A DNA stretch of 64,000 nucleotides from Pasteurellaceae bacterium (GTDB lineage Bacteria > Pseudomonadota > Gammaproteobacteria > Enterobacterales > Pasteurellaceae): assembly GCA_030527795.1 (NCBI GenBank), contig JAUNAB010000009.1, positions 1 to 64,000 of the forward strand. Direction: 5' to 3'. The notes under the pieces are model-generated. The model had not been told where the DNA came from, did no database searches, and saw nothing but the letters and a program-made list of their open reading frames with translations. Positions 9,753 to 18,309 of the stretch are shown here, piece after piece (position 1 is the first letter of the stretch; each line of letters opens with the position of its first letter). The translations under genes and the position numbers were made by a program.

Positions 9753-10832
9753 ATGGCAGGTAATAGCATTGGGCAACTTTTCCGCGTTACTACATTCGGT
9801 GAATCCCACGGCGTTGCATTAGGTTGCATTGTTGATGGCATGCCACCAAATATGAATTTATCAGAAGCGGATATTCAACCAGATTTAGATCGTCGTAAAC
9901 CTGGCACTTCGCGTTATACCACGCCACGACGTGAAGATGATGAAGTGCAGATTTTGTCAGGTGTCTTTGAAGGTAAAACAACGGGAACGAGTGTTGGATT
10001 GCTGATTAAAAATAGCGATCAGCGTTCGCAAGATTATGGCGATATTATGGATAAATATCGCCCAGGTCACGCAGATTATACCTATCAACAAAAATATGGT
10101 ATTCGTGATTATCGTGGTGGTGGTCGTTCATCGGCTCGTGAAACCGCAATGCGTGTTGCCGCGGGGGCAATTGCCAAAAAATATTTACGCGAGCAATTTG
10201 GCATTGAAGTCCGCGGTTTTTTAAGCCAAATCGGGCATATTAGCATTACACCACAGCCTATTGAGCAGATTGATTGGCAACAAGTCAATAGCAATCCATT
10301 TTTCTGTCCCGATCCTGTTGCGGTAGAACAATTTGATCAGCTCATTCGTGATTTGAAAAAAGAAGGCGATTCTATCGGGGCGAAGTTAACCGTTATTGCA
10401 GAAGGGGTTCCCGTGGGATTAGGCGAGCCTGTATTTGATCGCCTTGATGCAGATCTTGCTCACGCGTTGATGAGCATTAATGCTGTAAAAGGTGTTGAAA
10501 TTGGCGATGGATTCGCGGTTGTAGCGCAACGTGGTAGCCAGCACCGTGATGAAATGACACCTGATGGTTTTTTGTCTAATCATTCTGGAGGAATTTTAGG
10601 CGGAATTAGTTCGGGGCAACCGATTATTGCTACTATTGCATTGAAACCCACATCAAGTATTACGATACCAGGCAATTCGGTTAATATTCGCAATGAACCT
10701 GTGGAAGTCGTAACGAAAGGTCGTCATGATCCTTGTGTTGGGATTCGTGCAGTGCCGATTGCAGAAGCAATGATGGCAATTGTATTGCTCGATCATTTAT
10801 TACGCCACCGTGCGCAAAATGGGGCAAAATAA
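9753..10832 (+). CDS. aroC: Chorismate synthase AroC
   Basis: Converts EPSP to chorismate using reduced FMN, the last step of the shikimate pathway; chorismate also feeds menaquinone, whose menE lies upstream. At 359 aa it is full length, with GESHG near the N terminus, the Arg-rich [18 protein letters not shown] segment, [20 protein letters not shown] and [17 protein letters not shown] lies upstream of the ATG. It is the first gene of an aroC-mepA-yfcA-lpxM run, an order known from Haemophilus and partly shared with E. coli. Confidence 0.98.
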   Translation: MAGNSIGQLFRVTTFGESHGVALGCIVDGMPPNMNLSEADIQPDLDRRKPGTSRYTTPRREDDEVQILSGVFEGKTTGTSVGLLIKNSDQRSQDYGDIMDKYRPGHADYTYQQKYGIRDYRGGGRSSARETAMRVAAGAIAKKYLREQFGIEVRGFLSQIGHISITPQPIEQIDWQQVNSNPFFCPDPVAVEQFDQLIRDLKKEGDSIGAKLTVIAEGVPVGLGEPVFDRLDADLAHALMSINAVKGVEIGDGFAVVAQRGSQHRDEMTPDGFLSNHSGGILGGISSGQPIIATIALKPTSSITIPGNSVNIRNEPVEVVTKGRHDPCVGIRAVPIAEAMMAIVLLDHLLRHRAQNGAK

Positions 10833-10897
10833 GGTATAATTTGATAGAGTTTGCAGTTTTATCAAAGCAAGAAGAAATTTAAGTTAAGGTGTATTAA

Positions 10898-11752
10898 ATG
10901 ACAAAAAAATTAAAATTAACCCTATTTTTGACCGCGGTTTTGGCGGCAATGACCGCACAAGCGACGCCACAGCAATGGCAAGCGGTGAAAAAGCCGATTC
11001 CAGGAGCGCCACAACCTATAGGCACTTATTCCAACGGCTGTATTATTGGTGCACAGCCAATGCCGTTTAAAGGCGAAGGCTTTCAGGTTATTCGCATTAA
11101 TAAAAATCGCTATTATGGGCATCCCGATATGATTAATTACCTTGAACGTTTAGGTAAACGCGTAAAAGCAGCGGGTATGCCAACAATGTTAATTGGCGAT
11201 ATTGCAATGCCAGGTGGTGGGCGTTTTCTGACGGGACACGCGAGTCACCAAATGGGGCTAGATGCGGATATTTGGTTGCGAATGGGCGAAATGTCGGAAA
11301 GTGATGCGATTAATGCAGATGGTAAAGCCTTGCTAGTGGTGGATCGCCAAGCACAACGTGTTGATGATAATGTATGGAATAATAATCACTTAAATCTCAT
11401 TCGTTTAGCAGCGGAAGATAACCAAGTTGCGCGTATTTTTGTTAATCCTGCGATTAAGGTAAAACTTTGTCAAACAGCAACGGGCGATCGTAGTTGGTTG
11501 CATAAAATTCGCCCTTGGTTTGGGCACGATTCGCATTTTCATGTGCGTTTAGTTTGTCCGCAAGGGGCAAGTTATTGTGAAAATCAAGCACCTGTTCCAG
11601 CGGGCGAAGGTTGTGATGATGAATTGTATTCTTGGTTTGAACCACGCCATTCATCTGGCACGCCAACGGTCAAAAAAACAACGCTACCAGAGCCGTTTTT
11701 ATGTCAACAAGCGTTAAATTCACCTGATCGTTCACAATGGTTATCAGAATAA
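10898..11752 (+). CDS. mepA: Penicillin-insensitive murein endopeptidase MepA
   Basis: Periplasmic LAS-type metallopeptidase that cuts peptide cross-links in murein. A signal peptide (about 1-22, ending AQA) precedes a catalytic domain with zinc motifs GHASHQMGLDADIW and WFGHDSHFHVRL. At 284 aa it matches the family. AAGGTG lies before the ATG. A repeat copy in reverse orientation encodes LTAV within the signal peptide. It lies between aroC and yfcA. Confidence 0.96.
   Translation: MTKKLKLTLFLTAVLAAMTAQATPQQWQAVKKPIPGAPQPIGTYSNGCIIGAQPMPFKGEGFQVIRINKNRYYGHPDMINYLERLGKRVKAAGMPTMLIGDIAMPGGGRFLTGHASHQMGLDADIWLRMGEMSESDAINADGKALLVVDRQAQRVDDNVWNNNHLNLIRLAAEDNQVARIFVNPAIKVKLCQTATGDRSWLHKIRPWFGHDSHFHVRLVCPQGASYCENQAPVPAGEGCDDELYSWFEPRHSSGTPTVKKTTLPEPFLCQQALNSPDRSQWLSE
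10925..10942 (-). repeat. Uptake-sequence-like repeat in the mepA signal peptide
   Basis: Reverse-oriented copy (TTTTTGACCGCGGTTTTG on the plus strand) reading LTAV within the hydrophobic core, where such residues are tolerated. Confidence 0.6.
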
Positions 11753-11780
11753 CCGCGGTCAAAAAATGCGATGTTTTTTA
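11752..11780 (+). terminator. Single repeat copy with T run after mepA
   Basis: One AACCGCGGTCAAAAAAT copy overlaps the end of mepA and a T run follows at 11774, but there is no facing copy and pairing is weak. At best it attenuates transcription into yfcA. Confidence 0.35.
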
Positions 11781-11810
11781 ATCTTATTATTTTATTAAGA
11801 AAAGGGTAAA

Positions 11811-12575
11811 ATGGAACTGAGTATCACGATCCTGGTTTCACTTTTTGCCTTAGCGATGGTTGCAGGATTTATTGATGCCATTGCTGGTGGCGGTGGCTTA
11901 ATTACCATTCCCGCATTGTTAATGACGGGAATGCCACCTGCTTTAGCGTTGGGAACGAATAAACTGCAATCAACGGGCGGATCGTTTGCGGCAAGTTTTT
12001 ATTTTCTCCGTAATAAATCCCTGGCATTACGTCAAGTTTGGATGTTTATTTTATGGACATTTATTGGGGCAACAATTGGTGCGATAGCCATCCAGCTGAT
12101 CGATGCAACATTGATTAAAAAGGCCATTCCCTTCTTAGTGTTGGCAATAGGATTGTATTTTTTATTTACTCCGAGTTTAGGTCAGGAAAGTAGAGCTGCT
12201 AAAATCAGTACTACACTTTTTGGGCTATGTGCTTGTTTTCCAATCGGGTTTTATGATGGTTTTTTTGGCCCCGGTACTGGATCGTTATTTAGTTTAGCCT
12301 TTGTGGTACTGCTGGGTTTTGAGCTACCAAAGGCGACAGCACACGCGAAAGTAATGAATTTTACTTCAAATCTTGCTTCGCTGATTTTCTTTTGTATCGG
12401 TGGAAAAGTGTTATGGACGGTAGGCTTAGTGATGTTAATTGGGCAAATGATTGGTGCGAGTTTAGGGGCCAAAATGGTTATGACAAAAGGAAAGAAAATT
12501 ATTCGTCCAATGGTTGTTGTGATGTCATTGATAATGACAGCAAAAATGGCTTATAAGCAAGGTTGGTTTGGTTAA
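11811..12575 (+). CDS. yfcA: TSUP family membrane permease YfcA
   Basis: Inner-membrane protein of 254 aa in the TauE/SafE (sulfite exporter) family, which carries organic sulfonates, sulfite or related anions. It has about seven to eight hydrophobic segments and the conserved glycine-rich GFIDAIAGGGGLITIP near the N terminus, repeated in weaker form as GFYDGFFGPGTGS at mid-protein, as expected for an internal duplication. AAGGGTAAA precedes the ATG. Its stop overlaps the lpxM start (TAATG), so the two are translationally coupled. Substrate unknown. Confidence 0.9.
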   Translation: MELSITILVSLFALAMVAGFIDAIAGGGGLITIPALLMTGMPPALALGTNKLQSTGGSFAASFYFLRNKSLALRQVWMFILWTFIGATIGAIAIQLIDATLIKKAIPFLVLAIGLYFLFTPSLGQESRAAKISTTLFGLCACFPIGFYDGFFGPGTGSLFSLAFVVLLGFELPKATAHAKVMNFTSNLASLIFFCIGGKVLWTVGLVMLIGQMIGASLGAKMVMTKGKKIIRPMVVVMSLIMTAKMAYKQGWFG

Positions 12576-13525
12576 TGAGTGAAGATGTTCGTGTAACAGG
12601 GCGTGCGGGTTATCAACCTGCGTGGTCGTGGTCGTTTCTTGCACCGAAATATTGGGGTGTTTGGCTCGGTATTTTTGTGCTACTCATTTTAGCTTTTATT
12701 CCCTATCGTTTACGCGATAGATTGGCTATGTGGATCGGCAAGCGTATTGGGCATTTTGCCAAAAAACAAGTGAACCGTGTTTACGTTAATTTATCTTATT
12801 GTTTTCCACAATGGTCTGATGAAAAGCGTAAGCAAGTTGCTGAGCAAATGTTTATTACTCTTGCTCAAGTGATGCTAGGCATTGGGGAAATCGCAGTGCG
12901 TTCTAAAAAACATTTGCAAAAACGCAGTGAATTTATTGGCATTGAACATATTCGGCAAGCTCATCAGGCAGGGCAAAATATTATTTTAATGGTGCCACAT
13001 ACTTGGGCGATTGATGCCTCAGGCATTATTTTGCATACGTACGGTATGCCGATGACGTCAATGTTTAATCCCCACCGTAATCCGTTAGTAGATTGGCTCT
13101 GGACAGCGACACGCCAACGTTTTGGTGGCAAAATGCACGCACGCCAAAATGGGATAAAACCTTTTTTAAATGCGGTGAGAAATGGCGAGATTGGATATTT
13201 TCTTCCCGATGAAGACTATGGGGAAGAACTGAGTGTGTATGCTGACTTTTTTGCCACTTACAAAGCCACATTACCGGGGTTAAATAAAATGGCAAAATTA
13301 GCGAAGGCGGTCGTGATTCCAATGTTTCCACGTTATAATGCGGAACGTGGGAAATACGAAATGGAAATTCATCCGCCAATGCAATTAAGTGATTCTCCTA
13401 TTCAATCTGCCCGAGCGATGAATGCGGAAATTGAGCAGTTTGTCACGCCAACGCCAGAACAATACGTATGGATTTTACGCTTGTTACGTACGCGTAAAGA
13501 TGGTGCAGATTTGTATGATGAGTAG
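12575..13525 (+). CDS. lpxM: Lipid A late acyltransferase LpxM (MsbB)
   Basis: Adds a secondary acyl chain (myristoyl in H. influenzae) to Kdo2-lipid A at the inner membrane. From the ATG at 12575 it is 316 aa; the longer in-frame start at 12563 lies inside yfcA and is unlikely. One N-terminal membrane anchor (about 25-45) precedes the catalytic HX4D motif in PHTWAIDASG and the PDEDYG segment of the family. The position after mepA-yfcA matches the msbB locus of H. influenzae, which favours LpxM over LpxL. Confidence 0.92.
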   Translation: MSEDVRVTGRAGYQPAWSWSFLAPKYWGVWLGIFVLLILAFIPYRLRDRLAMWIGKRIGHFAKKQVNRVYVNLSYCFPQWSDEKRKQVAEQMFITLAQVMLGIGEIAVRSKKHLQKRSEFIGIEHIRQAHQAGQNIILMVPHTWAIDASGIILHTYGMPMTSMFNPHRNPLVDWLWTATRQRFGGKMHARQNGIKPFLNAVRNGEIGYFLPDEDYGEELSVYADFFATYKATLPGLNKMAKLAKAVVIPMFPRYNAERGKYEMEIHPPMQLSDSPIQSARAMNAEIEQFVTPTPEQYVWILRLLRTRKDGADLYDE

Positions 13526-13621
13526 ATGAACAAATAATCGGATTATTTTTGCGTTTAAATGCAATAATGATCTACGAAAATTGAAATTTGTGGTAATATC
13601 CATAACAAGAAATTAAATCTG

Positions 13622-13645
13622 AGGTAACGCAAAGTTACCTTTTTT
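13622..13645 (+). terminator. Intrinsic terminator between lpxM and apt
   Basis: A 7-bp perfect stem (AGGTAAC/GTTACCT) with a 5-nt loop and six T residues. A TG-extended -10 (TAATAT at 13594-13599) lies just upstream, so the hairpin could instead sit in the apt leader and attenuate it. Confidence 0.75.
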
Positions 13646-13702
13646 ATGGGTCAACATAGGTGAAAAAACGCCTTATTTTTAGACCGCGGTTTTAGGACAA
13701 TT

Positions 13703-14260
13703 ATGAACGAACAAACGAAAAACGAACAATTACATTTAATTAAGTCTTCTATTAAATCAATCCCTGATTATCCGAAAGCTGGGATTATCTTTCGTGATAT
13801 TACCAGCTTAACTGAAGTACCTGCGGCATTTAAAGCCACGATTGATTTAATGGTAGAAAAATATAAAAATCAACATATTACTAAAATTATTGGTACAGAG
13901 TCGCGTGGCTTTATTTTTGGTGCTCCTGTTGCGATTGCATTAGGGCTACCCTTTATTTTAGTCCGTAAGCCTGGCAAATTACCCCGTGAAGTGATTGCAC
14001 AATCTTATCAATTGGAATATGGCGAAGATACGTTAGAGATTCACGCAGATGCGATTCAGGCAAATGATAATGTCTTGATTATTGATGATTTATTGGCAAC
14101 GGGTGGCACGGTTGAAGCTACGGTTAAATTAGTTGAGCGTTTAGGTGGTCAAGTGAAGCACGCGGCATTTGTGATTAATTTACCTGACTTAGGTGGCGAG
14201 CAACGTTTAAGCAAATTAGGCGTTGAATCTTATTGTTTGGTTGATTTTGCTGGCCATTAA
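13703..14260 (+). CDS. apt: Adenine phosphoribosyltransferase Apt
   Basis: Salvages adenine to AMP with PRPP. At 185 aa it is standard. The N-terminal [18 protein letters not shown], the [12 protein letters not shown] region and the PRPP loop [13 protein letters not shown] are all present. AGGAC lies 6 bp before the ATG. A reverse repeat copy (TAGACCGCGGTTTT) sits at 13680, just upstream of the ribosome site. dnaX follows after 19 bp, the apt-dnaX linkage seen in many gammaproteobacteria. Confidence 0.97.
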   Translation: MNEQTKNEQLHLIKSSIKSIPDYPKAGIIFRDITSLTEVPAAFKATIDLMVEKYKNQHITKIIGTESRGFIFGAPVAIALGLPFILVRKPGKLPREVIAQSYQLEYGEDTLEIHADAIQANDNVLIIDDLLATGGTVEATVKLVERLGGQVKHAAFVINLPDLGGEQRLSKLGVESYCLVDFAGH

Positions 14261-14279
14261 TGATTGATAAGGAATAAGC

Positions 14280-16328
14280 GTGAGTTACCAAGTTTTAGCA
14301 AGAAAATGGCGTCCTAAAACCTTTTCGGAGGTAGTGGGGCAAGAGCATATCTTGACGGCATTGGAAAATGGTTTAACTGAGAATCGGTTACATCACGCTT
14401 ATCTCTTTTCGGGTACCAGAGGTGTAGGCAAAACCTCAATCGCACGCTTATTCGCTAAAGGGCTAAATTGTGAAAAAGGCATTACTGCTGATCCTTGTGG
14501 ACAATGTGCACATTGCAAAGCGATTGAAGCAGGGAATTTTATTGATTTAATTGAAATTGATGCTGCTTCACGCACCAAGGTTGAAGATACTAGAGAATTA
14601 CTTGATAATGTGCAATACAAACCTGTTCAAGGCCGTTTTAAGGTATATTTGATTGATGAAGTACATATGCTATCGCGTCATTCATTTAATGCGTTATTAA
14701 AGACTTTAGAAGAACCGCCAGAATATGTGAAATTCTTGCTTGCAACCACGGATCCGCAAAAACTACCTGTTACGATTTTATCTCGTTGTTTGCAATTTCA
14801 CCTTAAAGCACTCGAACCGAGTCAAATTAGCCATCATTTAGCCAAGATTTTGACCGCGGAGAAGATTCCTTTTCAAGATGCTGCGTTAGATAAGATCGCT
14901 CAAGCGGCACAAGGCAGTATTCGGGATAGTTTAAGTTTAACAGATCAAGCTATTGCCTTATCTAATGGAAATGTTAATTTAGACATTGTGCGTACAATGT
15001 TAGGTCTATTAGATGATCAGCAACCCATTGATATTTTATATGCGTTACAACAAGGCGATGGCGAAAAATTAATGAACGTGGCGCAGGCTGTGGCTGATCG
15101 TGGTGCAGATTGGGATGAATTATTACGCGAAGTGGGCGAGAAGTTGCATCAAATTGCGATGTATCAGTTGCTGCCAGCAAAAAATGAAGAAAGCCCATTA
15201 ACCTTACTTGCACGTTATTTAAGCCCTGAAGATGTGCAATTGTTTTATCAAATTATTGTGATGGGGCGTAAGGAACTGGCTTTTGCACCGAACCCCCGTA
15301 TTGGTGCGGAAATGACCTTATTGCGTGCCTTAGCATTTTGTCCTAAACGAGTGGAACATTCAGATCATATTGGTGCTAAACCTATTTCTCAAGCGGAAAA
15401 AACCGCGGATCAAAAATCAAATGAAATAGTATCGGTATCATCAGAGTCAGTTGCATTGCCTTCTGTTGAACAGGTTTCTGTACAGCCTATTCCTGTCGTT
15501 ACGATGTCGGCATTAAATACCGAAGCGGATAATTCAGAGAGTTCACACGGTTTACGAGCCTTGGAACAAATGAAAAAATTGCGTGCGCAAACCGCGAATT
15601 TGCAAGCTGAAAAAAAAAAGTTAACTAGTGTTACTAATGAGAAAATTCAAACCATTCCCGTTGTATCTAGTCATAGTTCTACATCAAGCACGAATGAACC
15701 GACTCAATTCAAATCACAGTTGAATAGATTGGCATCTTCACTATCTGAGAATAGTGCATTATCGGATGACAATAAGGAAGATGACAGCGAAGAAAATAAA
15801 TCTGCGACAGACTATCGTTGGGAATGGTCAAATCCTGAATTAGATGAGCAAGAAACGGGGATTAGACCGTCTGAAATTAAGCAAGCCCTAGAAAAGCAGA
15901 CCCCAGAGCTATTAAATAAAATGGCAATGATTGCAAAACAACGAGATCCGTGGTCGCAATTAATTGGTGAAATGCAGTTAGATGATATTAAACTGGCTAA
16001 ACAAATTGCGTTAAATTCGTTGTTATTACGACAAGATGAGAGTTATGCTCAACTTGGATTGCGTTCGAGTCAAGCTCATTTATTGCGTGAAAATACGCTA
16101 AATTTGTTGCGTGAACGCTTTGCTGATTTCTTCCAACAGCCTGATTTTAGGATAGACATTGAGCTTAATGATGATAAAAATCACTTAACACCGAGGGAAA
16201 ATTTAGCCGAGATTTATCAAGAGCTTAGCCAACAAGCGAGTATTGATTTGCAACAAGATGAACAGCTAAAATTACTGCAAACGACCTTCAATGCAAAACT
16301 GAATTTAAAAAGCATTCGCCCCATTTAA
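14280..16328 (+). CDS. dnaX: DNA polymerase III subunits tau and gamma (DnaX)
   Basis: Clamp-loader ATPase; tau also bridges polymerase cores and DnaB. The 682-aa tau form starts at a GTG with AAGGAA upstream. Motifs: Walker A GTRGVGKTS (about 43-51), a zinc module (CEKG...CGQCAHC), Walker B LIDEVHMLS, the LLKTLEEPPE sensor and SRCLQFH. A long polar linker (about 360-520) leads to the C-terminal tau domain. An A10-G tract in the linker fits programmed -1 frameshifting (separate entry) that would end after residue 449, close in relative position to E. coli gamma (431 aa). A repeat copy lies in the linker. Confidence 0.97.
   Translation: MSYQVLARKWRPKTFSEVVGQEHILTALENGLTENRLHHAYLFSGTRGVGKTSIARLFAKGLNCEKGITADPCGQCAHCKAIEAGNFIDLIEIDAASRTKVEDTRELLDNVQYKPVQGRFKVYLIDEVHMLSRHSFNALLKTLEEPPEYVKFLLATTDPQKLPVTILSRCLQFHLKALEPSQISHHLAKILTAEKIPFQDAALDKIAQAAQGSIRDSLSLTDQAIALSNGNVNLDIVRTMLGLLDDQQPIDILYALQQGDGEKLMNVAQAVADRGADWDELLREVGEKLHQIAMYQLLPAKNEESPLTLLARYLSPEDVQLFYQIIVMGRKELAFAPNPRIGAEMTLLRALAFCPKRVEHSDHIGAKPISQAEKTADQKSNEIVSVSSESVALPSVEQVSVQPIPVVTMSALNTEADNSESSHGLRALEQMKKLRAQTANLQAEKKKLTSVTNEKIQTIPVVSSHSSTSSTNEPTQFKSQLNRLASSLSENSALSDDNKEDDSEENKSATDYRWEWSNPELDEQETGIRPSEIKQALEKQTPELLNKMAMIAKQRDPWSQLIGEMQLDDIKLAKQIALNSLLLRQDESYAQLGLRSSQAHLLRENTLNLLRERFADFFQQPDFRIDIELNDDKNHLTPRENLAEIYQELSQQASIDLQQDEQLKLLQTTFNAKLNLKSIRPI
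15401..15417 (+). repeat. Uptake-sequence-like repeat in the dnaX linker
   Basis: AACCGCGGATCAAAAAT encodes TADQK at the start of the polar linker, before the frameshift tract. Confidence 0.65.
15614..15620 (+). other. Programmed -1 frameshift site in dnaX
   Basis: The heptamer A AAA AAG is exactly in the zero frame, at the end of a run of ten A residues. After a -1 slip the ribosome reads GTT AAC and then TAG at 15626-15628, giving a protein of about 449 aa corresponding to gamma. No strong upstream Shine-Dalgarno-like stimulator or downstream stem was seen; with ten A residues RNA polymerase slippage could also contribute. The heptamer is the E. coli dnaX signal; use here is inferred. Confidence 0.75.
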
Positions 16329-16329
16329 T

Positions 16330-17100
16330 TTAAAGCGTGGCTAATACAATTTGCTCAGGATCAATATGCAAGCAAACTTGATCTTGTAATGCAATGTGTT
16401 GATGATGAGAAGCCGTAACGCAAAACTCTGCCCCTTCAGCTAATTGTAAAATAATTTCTTTGGTTTCGTCTTTGTCTAAAATTGAACGCACTTGTGCAGC
16501 AAAATAATTTTGCCCCACCGACATCTTTTCTATGATTTTTACCCAAGGGGCTTTGATCATTACCATCACTTCTTTGCCGAAGCCCAGTTGTAAGCGAATG
16601 GCACTTTTTTTCGTAATTAACGCATATAAGGGTTGAGAAAAGGTTGAGATCTCAATTTCAACTAAACAATTAATTTGTTTATCAATAAGTTGACGAACTT
16701 TGCCAAAAAACTGATTACGTGCGCTACTTTGCAATGAGAAACGTGCGGTGGCGGATAATAAACTATTAAGTGGAACATTTTCATCATTTAAGATATTAAA
16801 TGCTTTTTCTTGGGTTTGTTCTAATAAATCATAGAGTTGTAATAACCTTAGGGCATAGGTTGTTAAGGTTGTGCCGCCACCATTTTTCCCACCAGTATTA
16901 CGATCTAATAAAGGTTTAGGGCTTATTTCATCCATTGCTTGCAAATGATCCCACGCACTTTTATAGCTTACCTTTGCCATTTTGGCTGCTTGGTTAATTG
17001 AACCACATTGCTGGATTGCTTTTAGCAAACGAATCCGTTTGGAATCAACAAACAGTTGTTGTTGTAATTTTATGGTAAGTAAAATTTCAGTATCCAACAT
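16330..17100 (-). CDS. modE: Molybdate-responsive transcription regulator ModE
   Basis: Represses molybdate transport genes when bound to molybdate. At 256 aa it has the N-terminal winged helix-turn-helix (IQQCGSINQAAKMAKVSYKS, about 31-50), the signature LDRNTGGKNGGGTTLT and two C-terminal Mop/TOBE domains (about 125-190 and 195-255). It is convergent with dnaX, whose stop is 1 bp away, and divergent from modA with a ModE-type operator between them, so it may also regulate itself. Confidence 0.96.
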   Translation of the reverse strand: MLDTEILLTIKLQQQLFVDSKRIRLLKAIQQCGSINQAAKMAKVSYKSAWDHLQAMDEISPKPLLDRNTGGKNGGGTTLTTYALRLLQLYDLLEQTQEKAFNILNDENVPLNSLLSATARFSLQSSARNQFFGKVRQLIDKQINCLVEIEISTFSQPLYALITKKSAIRLQLGFGKEVMVMIKAPWVKIIEKMSVGQNYFAAQVRSILDKDETKEIILQLAEGAEFCVTASHHQHIALQDQVCLHIDPEQIVLATL

Positions 17101-17178
17101 AATTTCTCTTTTGGGTGATAAGCAATGTAACTATTCTAAAATAAATTGCTGATTTTATGTAGCTTTTCTTTTTAAAAG

Positions 17179-17202
17179 CATTATATAATTCATTTTATAA
17201 AG
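17179..17202. promoter_or_regulatory. ModE box between modE and modA
   Basis: CATTATATA, six bases, TTTATAAAG: the left half is identical to that of the mop operator at 47591 and the right half matches TATATAATG at 7 of 9. Half-site and 6-bp spacing follow the known ModE operator pattern. Confidence 0.7.
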
Positions 17203-17228
17203 TTAATTCATTACATTAAGGAGAAAAA

Positions 17229-17993
17229 ATGAAAACTTTTATTAAGCAACTTAGTTTAATTATTGGCGCAACCCTAGCTGTTTCTCAACTTGCACAAGCA
17301 AAGGTAACGGTTTTTGCTGCCGCATCAATGACCAATGCCTTGGAGCAGATTAAAACTGAGTATCAAAAAGCGAATCCAAAAGAAGAGATTGCATTTTCTT
17401 TTGCTTCATCATCGGTTTTAGCAAAACAAATTGAGCAAGGTGCACCCGCAGATCTGTTTGTATCCGCGGATCAAAAATGGATGGATTATTTAGCGGATAA
17501 GCAACTTATCGTAGCGAATACGCGAGCGGTATTGGTGGGCAACAGCTTGGTGATGATTGCACCAAAAGACAGCAAAATCAGCACAGTGGATTTTAGTAAC
17601 AACAAATGGGAAGCAGCATTAAATGGCTCATTCTTAGCCGTGGGCGATCCAGAGCATGTACCAGCAGGAATTTATGCTAAAACTGCCTTGACTAATTTAG
17701 GACAATGGTCGGATGTGGAAAATAAATTAGCACGTGCAGATAGTGTGCGTAAAGCATTAGCGTTGGTTGAAGTAGGCGAATCGCCATTGGGGATTGTGTA
17801 TGGTACTGATGCAGCGATTAGCCAAAAAGTGAAAATTGTAGGCGTCTTTCCTGACAGTTCTCATCCACCCGTTGAATATCCTGTGGCGATTGTGAAAGAT
17901 CATGATAATGCAGAAAGCCAAGCATTTTTACGTTATTTAGAATCAGATATAGCCAAAAATGTGTTTAAACAATACGGTTTTTTGGTTAAATAG
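17229..17993 (+). CDS. modA: Molybdate-binding periplasmic protein ModA
   Basis: Periplasmic receptor of the ModABC molybdate importer, 254 aa. A signal peptide (1-24, ending AQA) precedes VTVFAAASMTNAL and FASSSVLAKQIEQGAPADLFVSAD, the ligand-binding Ser segments of the family. AAGGAG is well spaced before the ATG. It is alone here: modB and modC lie about 20 kb away at 38.2 kb, unlike the usual modABC order. A repeat copy encodes SADQK at 17464. Confidence 0.97.
   Translation: MKTFIKQLSLIIGATLAVSQLAQAKVTVFAAASMTNALEQIKTEYQKANPKEEIAFSFASSSVLAKQIEQGAPADLFVSADQKWMDYLADKQLIVANTRAVLVGNSLVMIAPKDSKISTVDFSNNKWEAALNGSFLAVGDPEHVPAGIYAKTALTNLGQWSDVENKLARADSVRKALALVEVGESPLGIVYGTDAAISQKVKIVGVFPDSSHPPVEYPVAIVKDHDNAESQAFLRYLESDIAKNVFKQYGFLVK
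17464..17478 (+). repeat. Uptake-sequence-like repeat in modA
   Basis: TCCGCGGATCAAAAA, the extra-A variant, reads SADQK in the ModA fold where SADxxWM is conserved in the family. The repeat may have formed here because the protein sequence allowed it. Confidence 0.5.
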
Positions 17994-18023
17994 TTCAAAT
18001 TTAAAGCAAAAAATAACTTTTTA

Positions 18024-18039
18024 TGTGTGTTGTGTCACA
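18024..18039 (+). promoter_or_regulatory. CRP-type site upstream of the candidate sRNA
   Basis: TGTGTGTTGTGTCACA matches TGTGA-N6-TCACA at 9 of 10 half-site positions. Its centre is about 60 bp before the predicted start at 18092, the class I activation distance. Confidence 0.6.
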
Positions 18040-18056
18040 AAATGGAAAATTGATAT

Positions 18057-18085
18057 TTGATTGAATTGGTTTTGTTGAGTATTCT
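18057..18085 (+). promoter_or_regulatory. Sigma-70-type promoter for the candidate sRNA
   Basis: TTGATT (18057-18062), 17 bp, TATTCT (18080-18085). There is no open reading frame of note downstream before a terminator. Confidence 0.55.
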
Positions 18086-18091
18086 ACGCCC

Positions 18092-18200
18092 ATAAAAAAT
18101 AAGTGCTATGGTGTTATTGAAGTGTAAAAAGGAGTGACATCAAAAATAGCCGACATATTTTGCTTTCCGAGTAGTGCCTTTCTGTGAGGCACTTTTTTTT
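18092..18200 (+). ncRNA. Candidate CRP-activated small RNA
   Basis: A promoter with 17-bp spacing and a CRP-type site lead into about 109 bases that end in a strong intrinsic terminator (AGTGCCT/AGGCACT, eight T). No convincing coding sequence lies between: the ATG at 18108 gives nine codons and a GTG at 18134 is too close to its GGAG. I do not recognise the RNA as a named family. It could alternatively be a modA-distal leader or an orphan terminator. Confidence 0.5.
18173..18200 (+). terminator. Intrinsic terminator of the candidate sRNA
   Basis: Stem AGTGCCT/AGGCACT with a 7-nt loop and eight T residues. Confidence 0.85.
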
Positions 18201-18267
18201 GCCTAAATTTTTCCTTCTTTAGATTTCTAAATATTTGATGCTATATTGTGTTTGATTCGCCATTCAC

Positions 18268-18309
18268 AAACCGCGGTTAAAAAACGTGTGAATTTTCGAC
18301 CGCGGTTTA
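18268..18309. terminator. Convergent inverted repeat pair before sanA
   Basis: AACCGCGGTTAAAA faces TTTTCGACCGCGGTTT. The right arm overlaps the end of sanA, so it mainly serves as the sanA terminator on the minus strand. Confidence 0.8.
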
